The translations under genes were made by a program, and so were the position numbers. Of a DNA stretch of 64,000 bases, positions 14,828 through 23,085 are shown piece by piece; the first letter of the stretch is position 1; every line of letters starts with the position of its first letter. A model generated the notes under the pieces. It was not told the origin of the DNA and made no database searches. It was given only the letters and a program-made list of their open reading frames with translations. The stretch comes from Levilinea sp. GTDB taxonomy: Bacteria > Chloroflexota > Anaerolineae > Anaerolineales > Anaerolineaceae. The stretch covers positions 62,001 to 126,000 of the forward strand of contig JARKPO010000068.1 in the NCBI GenBank assembly GCA_029975215.1. The letters are read 5' to 3'.

Positions 14828-16081
14828 CTACGGGCATTGGATGAACCCCTGCGCCCAAAGGCAGCCTCCGCAGGCTGGCTGCGAATTACCAAAGCAGTCT
14901 TCCAGGTTTGCTTCGGCCATACTGCAGCTATTGCAGAAAACGCAAGGGGAAAAATCAAATTGCAGCAGCCGTTCGCGAAATTGCACATATTCCGCCCGTT
15001 CCCAAATCTCGCGCAAGGGAAGCGCGCTGACGTTCCCAAATGAATACGACTGCGACACGCGCTGATTTTGGCACAGGTAATTTTCATGCGTATGCAGCAG
15101 CGGCAGGCAGGGACTTACCTCGCCGTCCCACCGCACCGCCAGACTGCCGCTTTCTGCAAAGGGGCAGCTGTCGCCGCCGGTTCGCACCGTTCGCCGGGCC
15201 GCCTGCAGCCGGGTTCGCGGGCTGAAGATCTTTCCGATCCCATCCAGCACGTCCGCATCCAGGTCCATGCGCGGCAAGGAAATCTCAGTTGACCACAGGG
15301 AAGACTGCAAATTGCCGTCCTGCATAGCGCGCGCATACAAACCTTCCGAAACCAGTTCTTTCGTATGCGGATACACATTGCTGACAGAAAACTTATCGGC
15401 CCCCAGCTGTTTGCCCAAACGAATGACCTCGGGCAGGTCGTGCAGGTTGCGCCGCATGGCCACAAAAGCCACTCCAATTTTTGGATGTCCCAAGGGGTGC
15501 TTTTTTCTAAGCGCGTTCAGCAGCGACACATTGTGAATCACTGAAGTCAGTTGATCACCCAGGCGGACATCCGTGTAGCTCTCCCGCGAAGCCCCGTCAA
15601 TCGAGACCCACACCCGCTGAACGCCGCATTCGATGATTGGCTGAATGAGCCTCTCGGTCAGCAGAGTCCCATTGGTAATCAATTCCACCGGAATCCCCAG
15701 CGCTCTGGCCGCCGCAATCATGCCGATCAGCTTAGGGTGAGCCAGTGGCTCCCCAAATCCCCCAAAGAAAAGCAGCGGAAGCGGCGAAAACGAGGCCGCC
15801 CCCTGCAAGATGGCCTCGTAGGTGCGCCCATCCATTTGCCCCAGAGGTTCATCCCAGGCGTTTCGCATGCAGGTTCGGCAGCCCAAATTGCAGGCGTTGG
15901 TCGCTTCCACATAGATTTTGTTGAGATTGAGCGTGGATCGGGAAAGGGTGATTTCCGTATCGGTTACATCGATGCGCATTTTCGCGCCGTCCACCAAGCC
16001 AAACTGCTCCGCAAGTTCCTGCGGAAGGACGGATTGGCCGGCATCGTTTTTTTGAACGGTGAAGAAGAAAGATTTTTTCAT
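14828..16081 (-). CDS. Radical SAM/SPASM protein, tungsten-cofactor oxidoreductase maturase type
   Basis: About 417 aa. A small N-terminal AbrB-like segment (to about 45) is followed by the radical SAM motif CNLGCRTC with Cys64, Cys68 and Cys71. A SPASM-like C-terminal region carries many cysteines (CNSCSMAEANLEDC ... CGGC). ATNACNLGCRTCMRNAWDE is typical of the maturases paired with tungsten aldehyde:ferredoxin oxidoreductases; it would use S-adenosylmethionine to modify the enzyme or its cofactor. No such oxidoreductase lies in the window. ATG 16081 is preferred; ATG 16090 (MEPMKK) is possible. The upstream in-frame sequence overlaps acr3 and is not coding here. A 15-bp hairpin abuts the start. 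Confidence 0.8.
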   Translation of the reverse strand: MKKSFFFTVQKNDAGQSVLPQELAEQFGLVDGAKMRIDVTDTEITLSRSTLNLNKIYVEATNACNLGCRTCMRNAWDEPLGQMDGRTYEAILQGAASFSPLPLLFFGGFGEPLAHPKLIGMIAAARALGIPVELITNGTLLTERLIQPIIECGVQRVWVSIDGASRESYTDVRLGDQLTSVIHNVSLLNALRKKHPLGHPKIGVAFVAMRRNLHDLPEVIRLGKQLGADKFSVSNVYPHTKELVSEGLYARAMQDGNLQSSLWSTEISLPRMDLDADVLDGIGKIFSPRTRLQAARRTVRTGGDSCPFAESGSLAVRWDGEVSPCLPLLHTHENYLCQNQRVSQSYSFGNVSALPLREIWERAEYVQFRERLLQFDFSPCVFCNSCSMAEANLEDCFGNSQPACGGCLWAQGFIQCP

Positions 16082-16090
16082 GGGTTCCAT

Positions 16091-16126
16091 CCAGAGGGGC
16101 AAACCTGGGTGGGTTTGCCCCTCTGG
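16091..16126. terminator. 15-bp perfect hairpin between acr3 and the radical SAM gene
   Basis: CCAGAGGGGCAAACC (16091-16105) and its exact complement (16112-16126) with a 6-nt loop, starting 7 nt after the acr3 stop and ending at the ATG at 16090. No T-run follows, so it may be an mRNA-stabilising or start-occluding hairpin rather than an intrinsic terminator. Confidence 0.55.
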
Positions 16127-16133
16127 GAAAGTC

Positions 16134-17222
16134 CTAGCAGATCTCTGATGTGGGTTTTCCGGCCGTAACCTGCCCCTTATACAATTTCTTCTGCAGCCAG
16201 AAAGCCACGTTGACCAGCCCAATCATCACCGGAACTTCCACCAGCGGGCCAATCACCGCCGCGAAGGCTTCTCCAGAATTCAGCCCAAAAACCGCCACAG
16301 CCACCGCAATGGCCAGCTCAAAGTTGTTCGAAGCCGCCGTAAACGAAAGGGTCGTGGTCTGCTTGTAATCGGCGCCAATGCTCTTTCCCATCACAAAACT
16401 GACCAGGAACATCCCCACAAAATAGATCAGAAGCGGAATGGCGATGCGCACCACATCCAGCGGAATACTGACGATCAGATTCCCCTTCAGGCTGAACATG
16501 ACCAGGATGGTGAAGAGCAGGGCAATCAGGGTGATGGGGCTGATCTTGGGGATAAAGACCTTGTAAAACCACTCCTTCCCCTTCAAACGCGTCAGCACCT
16601 GGTTGGTGATGAACCCGGCGATGAACGGAATGCCCAGGTAGATGAAAACAGATTTGGCGATTTCACCGATGGTGATATGCACGGCCATGCCTTCCAGCCC
16701 AAACCAGGTGGGCAGCACCGTGATGAACACATAGGCATACACGCTGTAAAACAACACCTGGAAAATGCTGTTAAAGGCCACCAGCCCGGCTGCATAATCC
16801 GTGTCGCCTTTGGCCAGTTCGTTCCACACAATCACCATCGCGATGCAGCGCGCCAGGCCAATCATAATCAATCCGGCCATATATTCAGGGTAGCCGCGCA
16901 GGAAAATGATCGCCAGCGCAAACATCAGGATGGGCCCAACAATCCAGTTCTGAATCAGGGAGAGGCCCAGCACCTTCCAGTTTCGGAACACCTTGCCCAG
17001 TTCATCATAATGCACCTTGGCCAGCGGCGGGTACATCATCAGGATTAAGCCAATTGCGATCGGAATGTTGGTGGTGCCAACGGATACGGCGGTGTTGAAG
17101 CCTTCGACGGCTGTGGGGAGCAGATACCCCAGGCCAACGCCAACGGCCATGGCCAGAAAGATCCACAGCGTCAAATACCGATCCAAAAAAGATAATCGCT
17201 TTGTTACACTGGTGCTTTCCAT
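16134..17222 (-). CDS. acr3: Arsenite efflux permease ACR3
   Basis: 362 aa with about 10 membrane segments. The conserved Cys126 in [19 protein letters not shown] is the ACR3 thiol needed for arsenite transport, and [14 protein letters not shown] is also family-typical. It exports As(III) across the inner membrane. ATG 17222 has AAGGAG 8 nt upstream. It follows arsR by 13 nt in the same operon, so arsenic should induce it through ArsR. No arsenate reductase gene is seen next to it. Confidence 0.95.
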   Translation of the reverse strand: MESTSVTKRLSFLDRYLTLWIFLAMAVGVGLGYLLPTAVEGFNTAVSVGTTNIPIAIGLILMMYPPLAKVHYDELGKVFRNWKVLGLSLIQNWIVGPILMFALAIIFLRGYPEYMAGLIMIGLARCIAMVIVWNELAKGDTDYAAGLVAFNSIFQVLFYSVYAYVFITVLPTWFGLEGMAVHITIGEIAKSVFIYLGIPFIAGFITNQVLTRLKGKEWFYKVFIPKISPITLIALLFTILVMFSLKGNLIVSIPLDVVRIAIPLLIYFVGMFLVSFVMGKSIGADYKQTTTLSFTAASNNFELAIAVAVAVFGLNSGEAFAAVIGPLVEVPVMIGLVNVAFWLQKKLYKGQVTAGKPTSEIC

Positions 17223-17235
17223 AGCAGAGTTCTCC

Positions 17236-17658
17236 TTAGTGAGGATTTGAAAGATTGGATTTCGTCAGGTTTCGGCAGGTTAATGCAGGGTCAAGGCCAG
17301 GGCTGCACTGCGGGCAAGGGCAGTTCGGCACAGGCCGCATTTTTAATTTTTCGAATTCAAGCGGGTCAGCGCCTATCAAGCCAGCCGCCTGCTCAATGAC
17401 AGCCACGATTCCCGGGCGCAGCAGCCGGTAGAAAATATTCCTGCCCATGCGCTGCGAGCCAACCAGGCCGACCTTGCGCAGCACCATCAGATGCTGCGAG
17501 ATGCTGGCCTGTCTGAGTCCCAGGACGGCTTCAAAATGACAAACACAGGCTTCCTGTTCCGCGATCACCATCAGAATCTGGATTCTGGCGGGTTGGCTGA
17601 CAGCAGCAAGCACTTGCGATATTTGGATCTCAGGATCAGAACACGGTGATATATTCAT
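17236..17658 (-). CDS. arsR: ArsR-family metalloregulator
   Basis: 140 aa. Winged HTH with [18 protein letters not shown] as recognition region and the cysteine pair ACVCHFE at the position of the ArsR As(III)-sensing CVC motif. A second cysteine cluster, PNCPCPQC, in the C-terminal tail may add a metal site. It represses arsR-acr3 until arsenite binds. An inverted repeat ATATTC-N8-GAATAT (17651-17670) overlaps its start codon and is the likely operator. Confidence 0.93.
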   Translation of the reverse strand: MNISPCSDPEIQISQVLAAVSQPARIQILMVIAEQEACVCHFEAVLGLRQASISQHLMVLRKVGLVGSQRMGRNIFYRLLRPGIVAVIEQAAGLIGADPLEFEKLKMRPVPNCPCPQCSPGLDPALTCRNLTKSNLSNPH

Positions 17659-17670
17659 CTTGACGAATAT
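17651..17670. promoter_or_regulatory. Probable ArsR operator
   Basis: ATATTC (17651-17656) and GAATAT (17665-17670) form a perfect 6-bp inverted repeat overlapping the arsR start codon, fitting autoregulation. Binding is inferred. Confidence 0.5.
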
Positions 17671-17715
17671 ATTCTATCAGAATGTACGCAAATGCACAAT
17701 CATTGAGCAGAACAG

Positions 17716-17752
17716 AAAAAAAACCGTATCTTGCAGACAAGCCAAGATACGG
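17716..17752 (-). terminator. Intrinsic terminator of the GH31 gene
   Basis: CCGTATCTTG (17724-17733) pairs with CAAGATACGG (17743-17752); on the minus strand eight Ts follow (17723-17716). Confidence 0.85.
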
Positions 17753-17775
17753 GGCAATTCAACCGCCGTCAGCGC

Positions 17776-20469
17776 CTACCAAACCAGCGTCACTGCCGTT
17801 TCTTGGGCAGTGTCCCGCACCCCCGACTTCACTCGCGCCACCTTGCCGTCCCAGGTCCAGCCCACTGCCGACTGCCCCCACACCTGGGCCGTCTGCCGCG
17901 GCAGCGCCGTCCCATTCAAAAGCACCTCGCGCGGCGCTCCTTTGGCCCCCGGCACCACCTCCACCACGTTTTGGCGCTGCGCCGTCATGCCCTCGTAAGC
18001 CCCGCTGGCCGCGCCGATCACCACCCGCAGCCCCCCATCCTCCCCCCAGCCCTGGCTGAGCAGCGTGCGCCGCACCTCGCCGCGCTGATACGCCGTCGTC
18101 TGGCCGTCATCCTCAAACAGCTCAAAGCTCCCCTCCCCGGCGTAGGCGCGCACGATCAGCTCATCGCGCACGCTGCCGTCCTTGCGCCGCCCAAAGGCGT
18201 CCATGGTCTGCTCATCCACAAACATCAGCGGCAGGATGGCCCCCGCCCGCGCATACAGCGGCACGCGGTAGATCCCCGCCGTGTACATAGGCACATCCTT
18301 CAGCACCTGCCCCTGTGAAACCAACTCCTCCTGGGTGTAAAAATCAAACCAGGTCCCCGCCGGCAGGTACACATCCCGTTTCTGCAAATTCAGCCTGGCC
18401 CCCGCCGCCGCCATCAGCCCCGAGCCGATCATTTTTTGATCTCCAATCGTCAGGGCCGCGTCATCCTGCGGAAAGACCATCGCCAGCGGGGGGTACACCG
18501 CCTCGCCCGCCAGATAAGCGCGGTGCGCCAGGGAATACAGGGTTGGGATCAGCGCGTAGCGCAGCCGCAGCGCGCCCAAATTGGCCTGTGCATCCCCAAT
18601 CCGATCGGGGGCCGTCTCTTTGCAGTTGCACAGGTTCTCCGTGTGCGGCCGCACCGGCACATCAAACAGCGCGCCGTAGGCAAACCACTGCGTGTACATC
18701 TCGTCCAGGTTGGCCTTCAGCATGGTGTTGCCCTCCAACCCGCCGCGGTGGAACCCGCCGATATCCGTGCCGTAATAGTCCATGCCGGAAAATGACATGT
18801 GCATCTGCGCGTTAAAATGAGCTGCCAGGCTGGTGCGGTTGGAGCCAATATCCCCCGACCACATGGCCACCCCAAAGCGCTGGCTGCCCGCCGTGCCGGA
18901 GCGCGAAAGGATGAACAGACGCTGCACCACCCCGTTGCGCGCATAGCCCTCAAACAGGCTCTGGCTCCAGAAGAAGTTGTACAGGTTGCTCACGTCAGCG
19001 TGCGTGTTCAGCGGTCCGTAATCCCCCGGCAGGCCGGCGTAGCGCGCTGCCGCCGAAAACTGCTCCGGCTCCCCCAGGTCGGTCCAATGAGCCATCACAC
19101 CCATGTCCACCAGCGGCTGGCGGCGAATATCGTGCCAATAGGCCCCCGCTTCCGGCAGGGTCCAATCCAGCATGCCGCCCTTACCCCACCAGGGGTTCTC
19201 CTGCAGGAACACCGGCTCGCCGCCTTCGCCCTGCCGCACCAGATACCCCCGCGCCGCCAGATCGGCGTGTTCGGGCAAGCCGCGGCTGATGTAGGGCTCC
19301 TCGATGGTCATCACCCCAATGCCGTCCGCGCGCAAAGCCTGAATCTTGCCCGCCGGGTTGGGGAAATTCTGCGTGTCCCAGCGCAGCGAACCCATGCGCG
19401 AATTCTCGTCCTGCTGGATGCCCCCAAACCACTGCAAATCCAGCACCACCCCATCCACGGGGAAATTTGCCGCGCGCAGGCTGCTGATCTTGTCGTCCAT
19501 CTCGGCCCAGTTGTCAAAGCCGTATTCTGACACCCACATGCCAAACATCTTGCGCGGCGGAACCGGCGGTCGGCCGGTCAATTCCAGGTACTGCGCGCGC
19601 ACCCCGGCCGGCCCGTCGCCCAACAGCACATAGCCGCGTATCCAATCACCGGAGGTGGTGAACACATACGGGCTTTCGCGAAAATCCCAGCGCTGCGGGG
19701 CGGCGCTGTCCATATACAGCCCAAAGGCCTGCCCACCCGCGCGCAAAAAGGTGGCCACCGGGATCTGCGTGTTGCCCACCGCGCCCCCATTGTAGCCTTC
19801 CATCACGTTGCCGTAGCCCGAACTGCTGAAGCGCACCCGCCCCAGCCAATCGCCGTTAGAAACGCCCGGCTGGGGGAACTGCTGCCCCAGGCCGTACACC
19901 CCCCGCACCTCGTTGAAATCCAGGCGCAGCCGTTTGCGGCGCTGGGTCAAATTCTCCGGGCAGATCACCCCCAGTTCGCCGCCCGCGCCCAGGCGGGTAT
20001 CCTCCAGGTGGATGCACAGCTCCGCGTCCACCGCGGCCGCCAGCCCCCCGCTCACCATGCGCCCATCCGGCGCCAACTGCCAGGCGCTGAGTCCTGCGTC
20101 CTCTGTTTGCAGCACCGACGGCGTGGTAAAGATCGGCTCGTCCAGGCTGCGCCCGGCGGGGATCTTGCCCATCTCAAAATGCAGGCGGTCGTCAGCCAAA
20201 AATTCCAGAATCAGGCTGGCCTCCCCGCGGTCAAAGCGCAGGCGCATCACCCCGCCCGCCCCATCCCCCACCCAGGCGCTGGGCTGCACCCCCGTGAAAG
20301 GCTCGGCGGCCTCTGGCGTGGGTGCGGCCGGGACGGCAGTGTGCTCCGGCTCCGTGGTCAGATCCGCGGGGGTGGGCAGAATTTTCTCAGGCCCGCCGCA
20401 GGCCCCCAGCAACAGCGCTGCCCCTACAGCCAACCCCCAAACCCACCCATTCCGCCGTTTGCTTGCCAT
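17776..20469 (-). CDS. Glycoside hydrolase family 31 lipoprotein (alpha-glucosidase-like)
   Basis: 897 aa. ATG 20469 is preceded by AAGGAG (8 nt); the longer frame to 20547 is rejected because MASKRRNGWVWGLAVGAALL with lipobox LGAC is a proper lipoprotein signal peptide. A Pro/Thr/Glu linker leads to the GH31 N-terminal beta-sandwich and barrel. The catalytic nucleophile is in HWTDLGEPE (Asp464) and the acid/base in MWSGDIGS (Asp540). C-terminal beta domains complete the fold. It should hydrolyse alpha-linked glycosides at the cell surface; exact linkage unknown. Monocistronic with its own terminator. Confidence 0.9.
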   Translation of the reverse strand: MASKRRNGWVWGLAVGAALLLGACGGPEKILPTPADLTTEPEHTAVPAAPTPEAAEPFTGVQPSAWVGDGAGGVMRLRFDRGEASLILEFLADDRLHFEMGKIPAGRSLDEPIFTTPSVLQTEDAGLSAWQLAPDGRMVSGGLAAAVDAELCIHLEDTRLGAGGELGVICPENLTQRRKRLRLDFNEVRGVYGLGQQFPQPGVSNGDWLGRVRFSSSGYGNVMEGYNGGAVGNTQIPVATFLRAGGQAFGLYMDSAAPQRWDFRESPYVFTTSGDWIRGYVLLGDGPAGVRAQYLELTGRPPVPPRKMFGMWVSEYGFDNWAEMDDKISSLRAANFPVDGVVLDLQWFGGIQQDENSRMGSLRWDTQNFPNPAGKIQALRADGIGVMTIEEPYISRGLPEHADLAARGYLVRQGEGGEPVFLQENPWWGKGGMLDWTLPEAGAYWHDIRRQPLVDMGVMAHWTDLGEPEQFSAAARYAGLPGDYGPLNTHADVSNLYNFFWSQSLFEGYARNGVVQRLFILSRSGTAGSQRFGVAMWSGDIGSNRTSLAAHFNAQMHMSFSGMDYYGTDIGGFHRGGLEGNTMLKANLDEMYTQWFAYGALFDVPVRPHTENLCNCKETAPDRIGDAQANLGALRLRYALIPTLYSLAHRAYLAGEAVYPPLAMVFPQDDAALTIGDQKMIGSGLMAAAGARLNLQKRDVYLPAGTWFDFYTQEELVSQGQVLKDVPMYTAGIYRVPLYARAGAILPLMFVDEQTMDAFGRRKDGSVRDELIVRAYAGEGSFELFEDDGQTTAYQRGEVRRTLLSQGWGEDGGLRVVIGAASGAYEGMTAQRQNVVEVVPGAKGAPREVLLNGTALPRQTAQVWGQSAVGWTWDGKVARVKSGVRDTAQETAVTLVW

Positions 20470-20820
20470 GGTTCCGCTCCTTTCCGCGCGCTCCACCCAG
20501 GTACTGCCCTCATTGTACAACATCCAGCCCCGGGCCAAAACGGGCAAACGCGATTTTTTCAGGGGATTACCAGGGGGGCTATTAAATGGCCGGATGTATA
20601 ATTCTTTCTAGCCTTGCTTTCAGCGAGCAGCGCCAGGCAGCCCAGTAGTTTTGCACGGCAGGATACGGCTGTGTGCTGACGGTATGAGATTTTCCCCGGA
20701 CATGCGCCAGAACGATAGCTTCACGCCGCGCAGTGGGTTGTGGATGCAGCCCTGACCGCTCTACGATCGTTCGCTGCGCAGCACAGGCAAAATTCAACCC
20801 TTTTAACCCACAGGTAACCC

Positions 20821-21954
20821 ATGACCACCAACATTGACCAATCGGTTCAAGTTTTCGGGCAGACATTTCGCAATCCCATTATCCCCGCAGCGGGGCCGAA
20901 TGTAGGCTCAGGGACGATGGTGCGCCGGGCAGCAGAAGGCGGCGCCGGCGGATTATTGACAAAAACTATCTCCAGCATGGCCGCGCCGGTCCCCCATCCC
21001 AACATGGTTCGCCTGGGAAGAGACAGCCTGCTCAATACCGAGCTGTGGAGCGAGCTTTCGCCCGAACAATGGTTTGAGCACGAGTATGATCTTGCCCTGG
21101 CCGCCGCTCGTGAGGCTCAGCTTCCCCTCATCGCCAGCGTCGGCTATACCGCCGAGGATCTGGCGGCCTTAGGCCCGCGCCTGGAAGCCATCGGGGTCAA
21201 CATCATCGAGTTTTCCATTCACTACCTGGATCAGCAGCGGCTGATCGACACCGCCCGTGCACTGCGGGAGGCCGTATCCCTTCCCATCGTGGCAAAGCTC
21301 AGTCCCCATGCCGGCGATCTGGGAGAAATTGCGCGCGTGCTCGATCCATATGTAGACGGCTTTGCCTGCATCAACAGCTTTGGGCCCACGTTGATGATTG
21401 ACATCGAACGCGGCGAATCACCGTTAGGCTCGCAGTATGGGTACGGCTGGCTTTCCGGCTCAGCGATTAAGCCGCTGGCCGTGCGCTCGGTCTTCGAAGT
21501 TGCCCGCGCCACCCAAAAGCCCGTCATCGGCGTGGGCGGCGTGACCCACGGCGAAGATGTGATCGAGTTCTTCATGGCCGGCGCCTCCCTGGTAGGCGTT
21601 TGCACCGCCGCCATTCTGAAAGGCCCTAGGGTGTATGGAAAAATCGCCGAAGAAGCCGCCCAATGGCTGGAAGCCCACGGCTACCGCAGCATCGAAGACG
21701 TCAAAGGGCTGTATCTTGAAAAATACCGCCACGGTCAGCGCGTGGTCACCACCGTGGAACAGACCGCCTGGGTCAATGAAAGCCGCTGTAAGGCCTGCGG
21801 CACCTGCGAAAAAGTGTGCCAATTCAACGCCCTGCACGCCCCGCTGAAACAAATGGCGCACGTAGACGTGGAACGCTGCGCCGCCTGCGGGTTGTGCGTG
21901 TCGGTCTGTCCGTCGAACGCGCTGGAAATGCGCCAGCGTGAAATAGCCGCGTGA
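20821..21954 (+). CDS. PreA/dihydroorotate-dehydrogenase-like flavoprotein with C-terminal ferredoxin domain
   Basis: 377 aa. The FMN-binding TIM barrel (about 1-290) has NPIIPAAGPNVGSG at the N-terminus and GVGGVTHGEDVIEFFMAGA near the phosphate site. A linker and a 2[4Fe-4S] ferredoxin domain follow, with Cys323/326/329/333 and Cys353/356/359/363. The layout matches the PreA subunit of dihydropyrimidine dehydrogenase. The usual catalytic Cys region is not clearly conserved (INSFGPTLMID), so the substrate may differ. No PreT-like partner is adjacent. The 350-bp gap upstream (20470-20820) shows no other gene. Confidence 0.82.
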   Translation: MTTNIDQSVQVFGQTFRNPIIPAAGPNVGSGTMVRRAAEGGAGGLLTKTISSMAAPVPHPNMVRLGRDSLLNTELWSELSPEQWFEHEYDLALAAAREAQLPLIASVGYTAEDLAALGPRLEAIGVNIIEFSIHYLDQQRLIDTARALREAVSLPIVAKLSPHAGDLGEIARVLDPYVDGFACINSFGPTLMIDIERGESPLGSQYGYGWLSGSAIKPLAVRSVFEVARATQKPVIGVGGVTHGEDVIEFFMAGASLVGVCTAAILKGPRVYGKIAEEAAQWLEAHGYRSIEDVKGLYLEKYRHGQRVVTTVEQTAWVNESRCKACGTCEKVCQFNALHAPLKQMAHVDVERCAACGLCVSVCPSNALEMRQREIAA

Positions 21955-22015
21955 GCCCATGCACGGCTGGCGAAAAAACGCCTGACCGTAAGCTGCTCGT
22001 TGAAGGAAACAAGTC

Positions 22016-22588
22016 ATGCGAAAAATCATTGTGCTGGAACACATCTCCCTGGACGGCGTGATTCAGGCGCCAGGCGGGCCAGACGAAGACCCCAGCGGCG
22101 GCTTCACACACGGCGGGTGGGTCAGCCCCTTTTCCGATGAAATTCTGGGAACGTTACTGCAAAAGCAGATGAACCTGCCGTTTGATCTGCTCTTAGGGCG
22201 CACCACCTTTGAAATTTGGGAGCCATACTGGCCTCAGCATGGGGATATCTGGCCCAACGTCAACCGAGCCGTCAAATACGTGGCCTCCCATACCCGAACC
22301 TCCAGCCCCTGGCAGCCGTCCGTGTTTTTCAGTGGGGACGTGGCCGAGCAAGTGGCCCATCTCAAGCAGCAGCCGGGCCCCGACTTGCACGTGTGGGGCA
22401 GCAGCCAGCTGGTTCAGACGCTGAACCAGCAAGGGTTGGTGGATACCTTCTGGCTGATGATCTACCCCATCACCCTGGGGACTGGGAAGCGTTTATTTGC
22501 CAGCGGCACACCCCCCAGGGTCTTCCAGGTGACCGCAAGCACAGTCACCCCAAACGGCGTGGTCGTCATCAACTACGAACGCCAATAA
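22016..22588 (+). CDS. Dihydrofolate reductase-fold protein (RibD C-terminal domain family)
   Basis: 190 aa, the usual size for stand-alone RibD_C/YyaP-like reductases. N-terminal strand MRKIIVLEHISLDGVIQAPG, NADPH-binding-type DLLLGRTTFEIW, and DLHVWGSSQLVQTL near the C-terminal half are family features. Specific substrate unknown. It lies 61 nt after the flavoprotein gene and is followed by a hairpin with an A/T-flanked stem (about 22685-22713). Confidence 0.8.
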   Translation: MRKIIVLEHISLDGVIQAPGGPDEDPSGGFTHGGWVSPFSDEILGTLLQKQMNLPFDLLLGRTTFEIWEPYWPQHGDIWPNVNRAVKYVASHTRTSSPWQPSVFFSGDVAEQVAHLKQQPGPDLHVWGSSQLVQTLNQQGLVDTFWLMIYPITLGTGKRLFASGTPPRVFQVTASTVTPNGVVVINYERQ

Positions 22589-22694
22589 ACGCGTAACACA
22601 AATAGGAGCTACGTCCACTCGCGAATCCCGACCTATGAGTGCGCAGCCCCAGTTTTCCCCGCAAAATTCCCCCCTTCCGCCCACAAAAAGGGGG

Positions 22695-22723
22695 TTGACA
22701 AGCCCCTCTTTTTTGGTTACGAT
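22695..22723 (+). promoter_or_regulatory. Promoter of glnA, embedded in an upstream terminator hairpin
   Basis: TTGACA (22695-22700), 17 bp, TACGAT (22718-22723). The -35 box lies in the loop of the hairpin AAAAAGGGGG...CCCCTCTTTTTT that ends the preceding gene, so termination and initiation share DNA. Confidence 0.65.
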
Positions 22724-22754
22724 AGTTCCAGTTAAAAATTAAATATCTGGAGAT

Positions 22755-22945
22755 CTAGCGGCTGAGTCTCGCGCCCCGCGCGAGATGACGAGGTGGAGGT
22801 TCCTCTCTGCGAAGAGAGCGCTAACCCGGTGGGGGCCAAACCGGGGAAAATCGAATGATCAGCGGATGCCTCTGAAGCCTGACCACGGGCTTCTTTCTCC
22901 CTTCCCAATCAGCACAAGCTGAAAAACGTCCGGCGACGGACGCGA
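22755..22945 (+). ncRNA. Structured glnA leader, candidate riboswitch or ribozyme-like RNA
   Basis: A leader of about 355 nt precedes glnA. Visible stems: TCTCGCG/CGCGAGA (22767-22785), CTCTCT-GCGA-AGAGAG (22803-22818), CCCGGT/ACCGGG (22825-22845), GAAGCC/GGCTTC (22874-22893) and CGTCCG-GCGA-CGGACG (22927-22942). GAGG (22790-22793) can pair with CCTC (22869-22872), closing a multi-branch core. Two GNRA tetraloops suggest tertiary contacts. GACGAGGTGGAGGTT and GCGGATGCCTC resemble the glmS ribozyme core in order and sequence, but the downstream gene is glnA, so identity is open. Confidence 0.5.
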
Positions 22946-23038
22946 CAGAGCCTGCGCAGTGGTGTCGAGCCAATTTCCGGCCCGGCCTTGTTTTCGTTTG
23001 GAAGGGATGCCCCTCATCCACTTTGTTTGGCTATTCAA

Positions 23039-23059
23039 CAGGCATGCCTTGCATGCCTG
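23039..23059 (+). promoter_or_regulatory. 9-bp hairpin just before the glnA ribosome-binding site
   Basis: CAGGCATGC-CTT-GCATGCCTG, a perfect stem 12 nt before the AAGGAG site (23073-23078). Position suggests translational control or a leader terminator-like element. Confidence 0.5.
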
Positions 23060-23085
23060 CACATTTTAAGTTAAGGAGATTTGGT

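Noticed and set aside
22755-22945. Firm assignment of the glnA leader as a glmS ribozyme
   Set aside because: Only short core segments agree and the gene is glnA, not glmS; insertions would be large. Kept as a resemblance to test.
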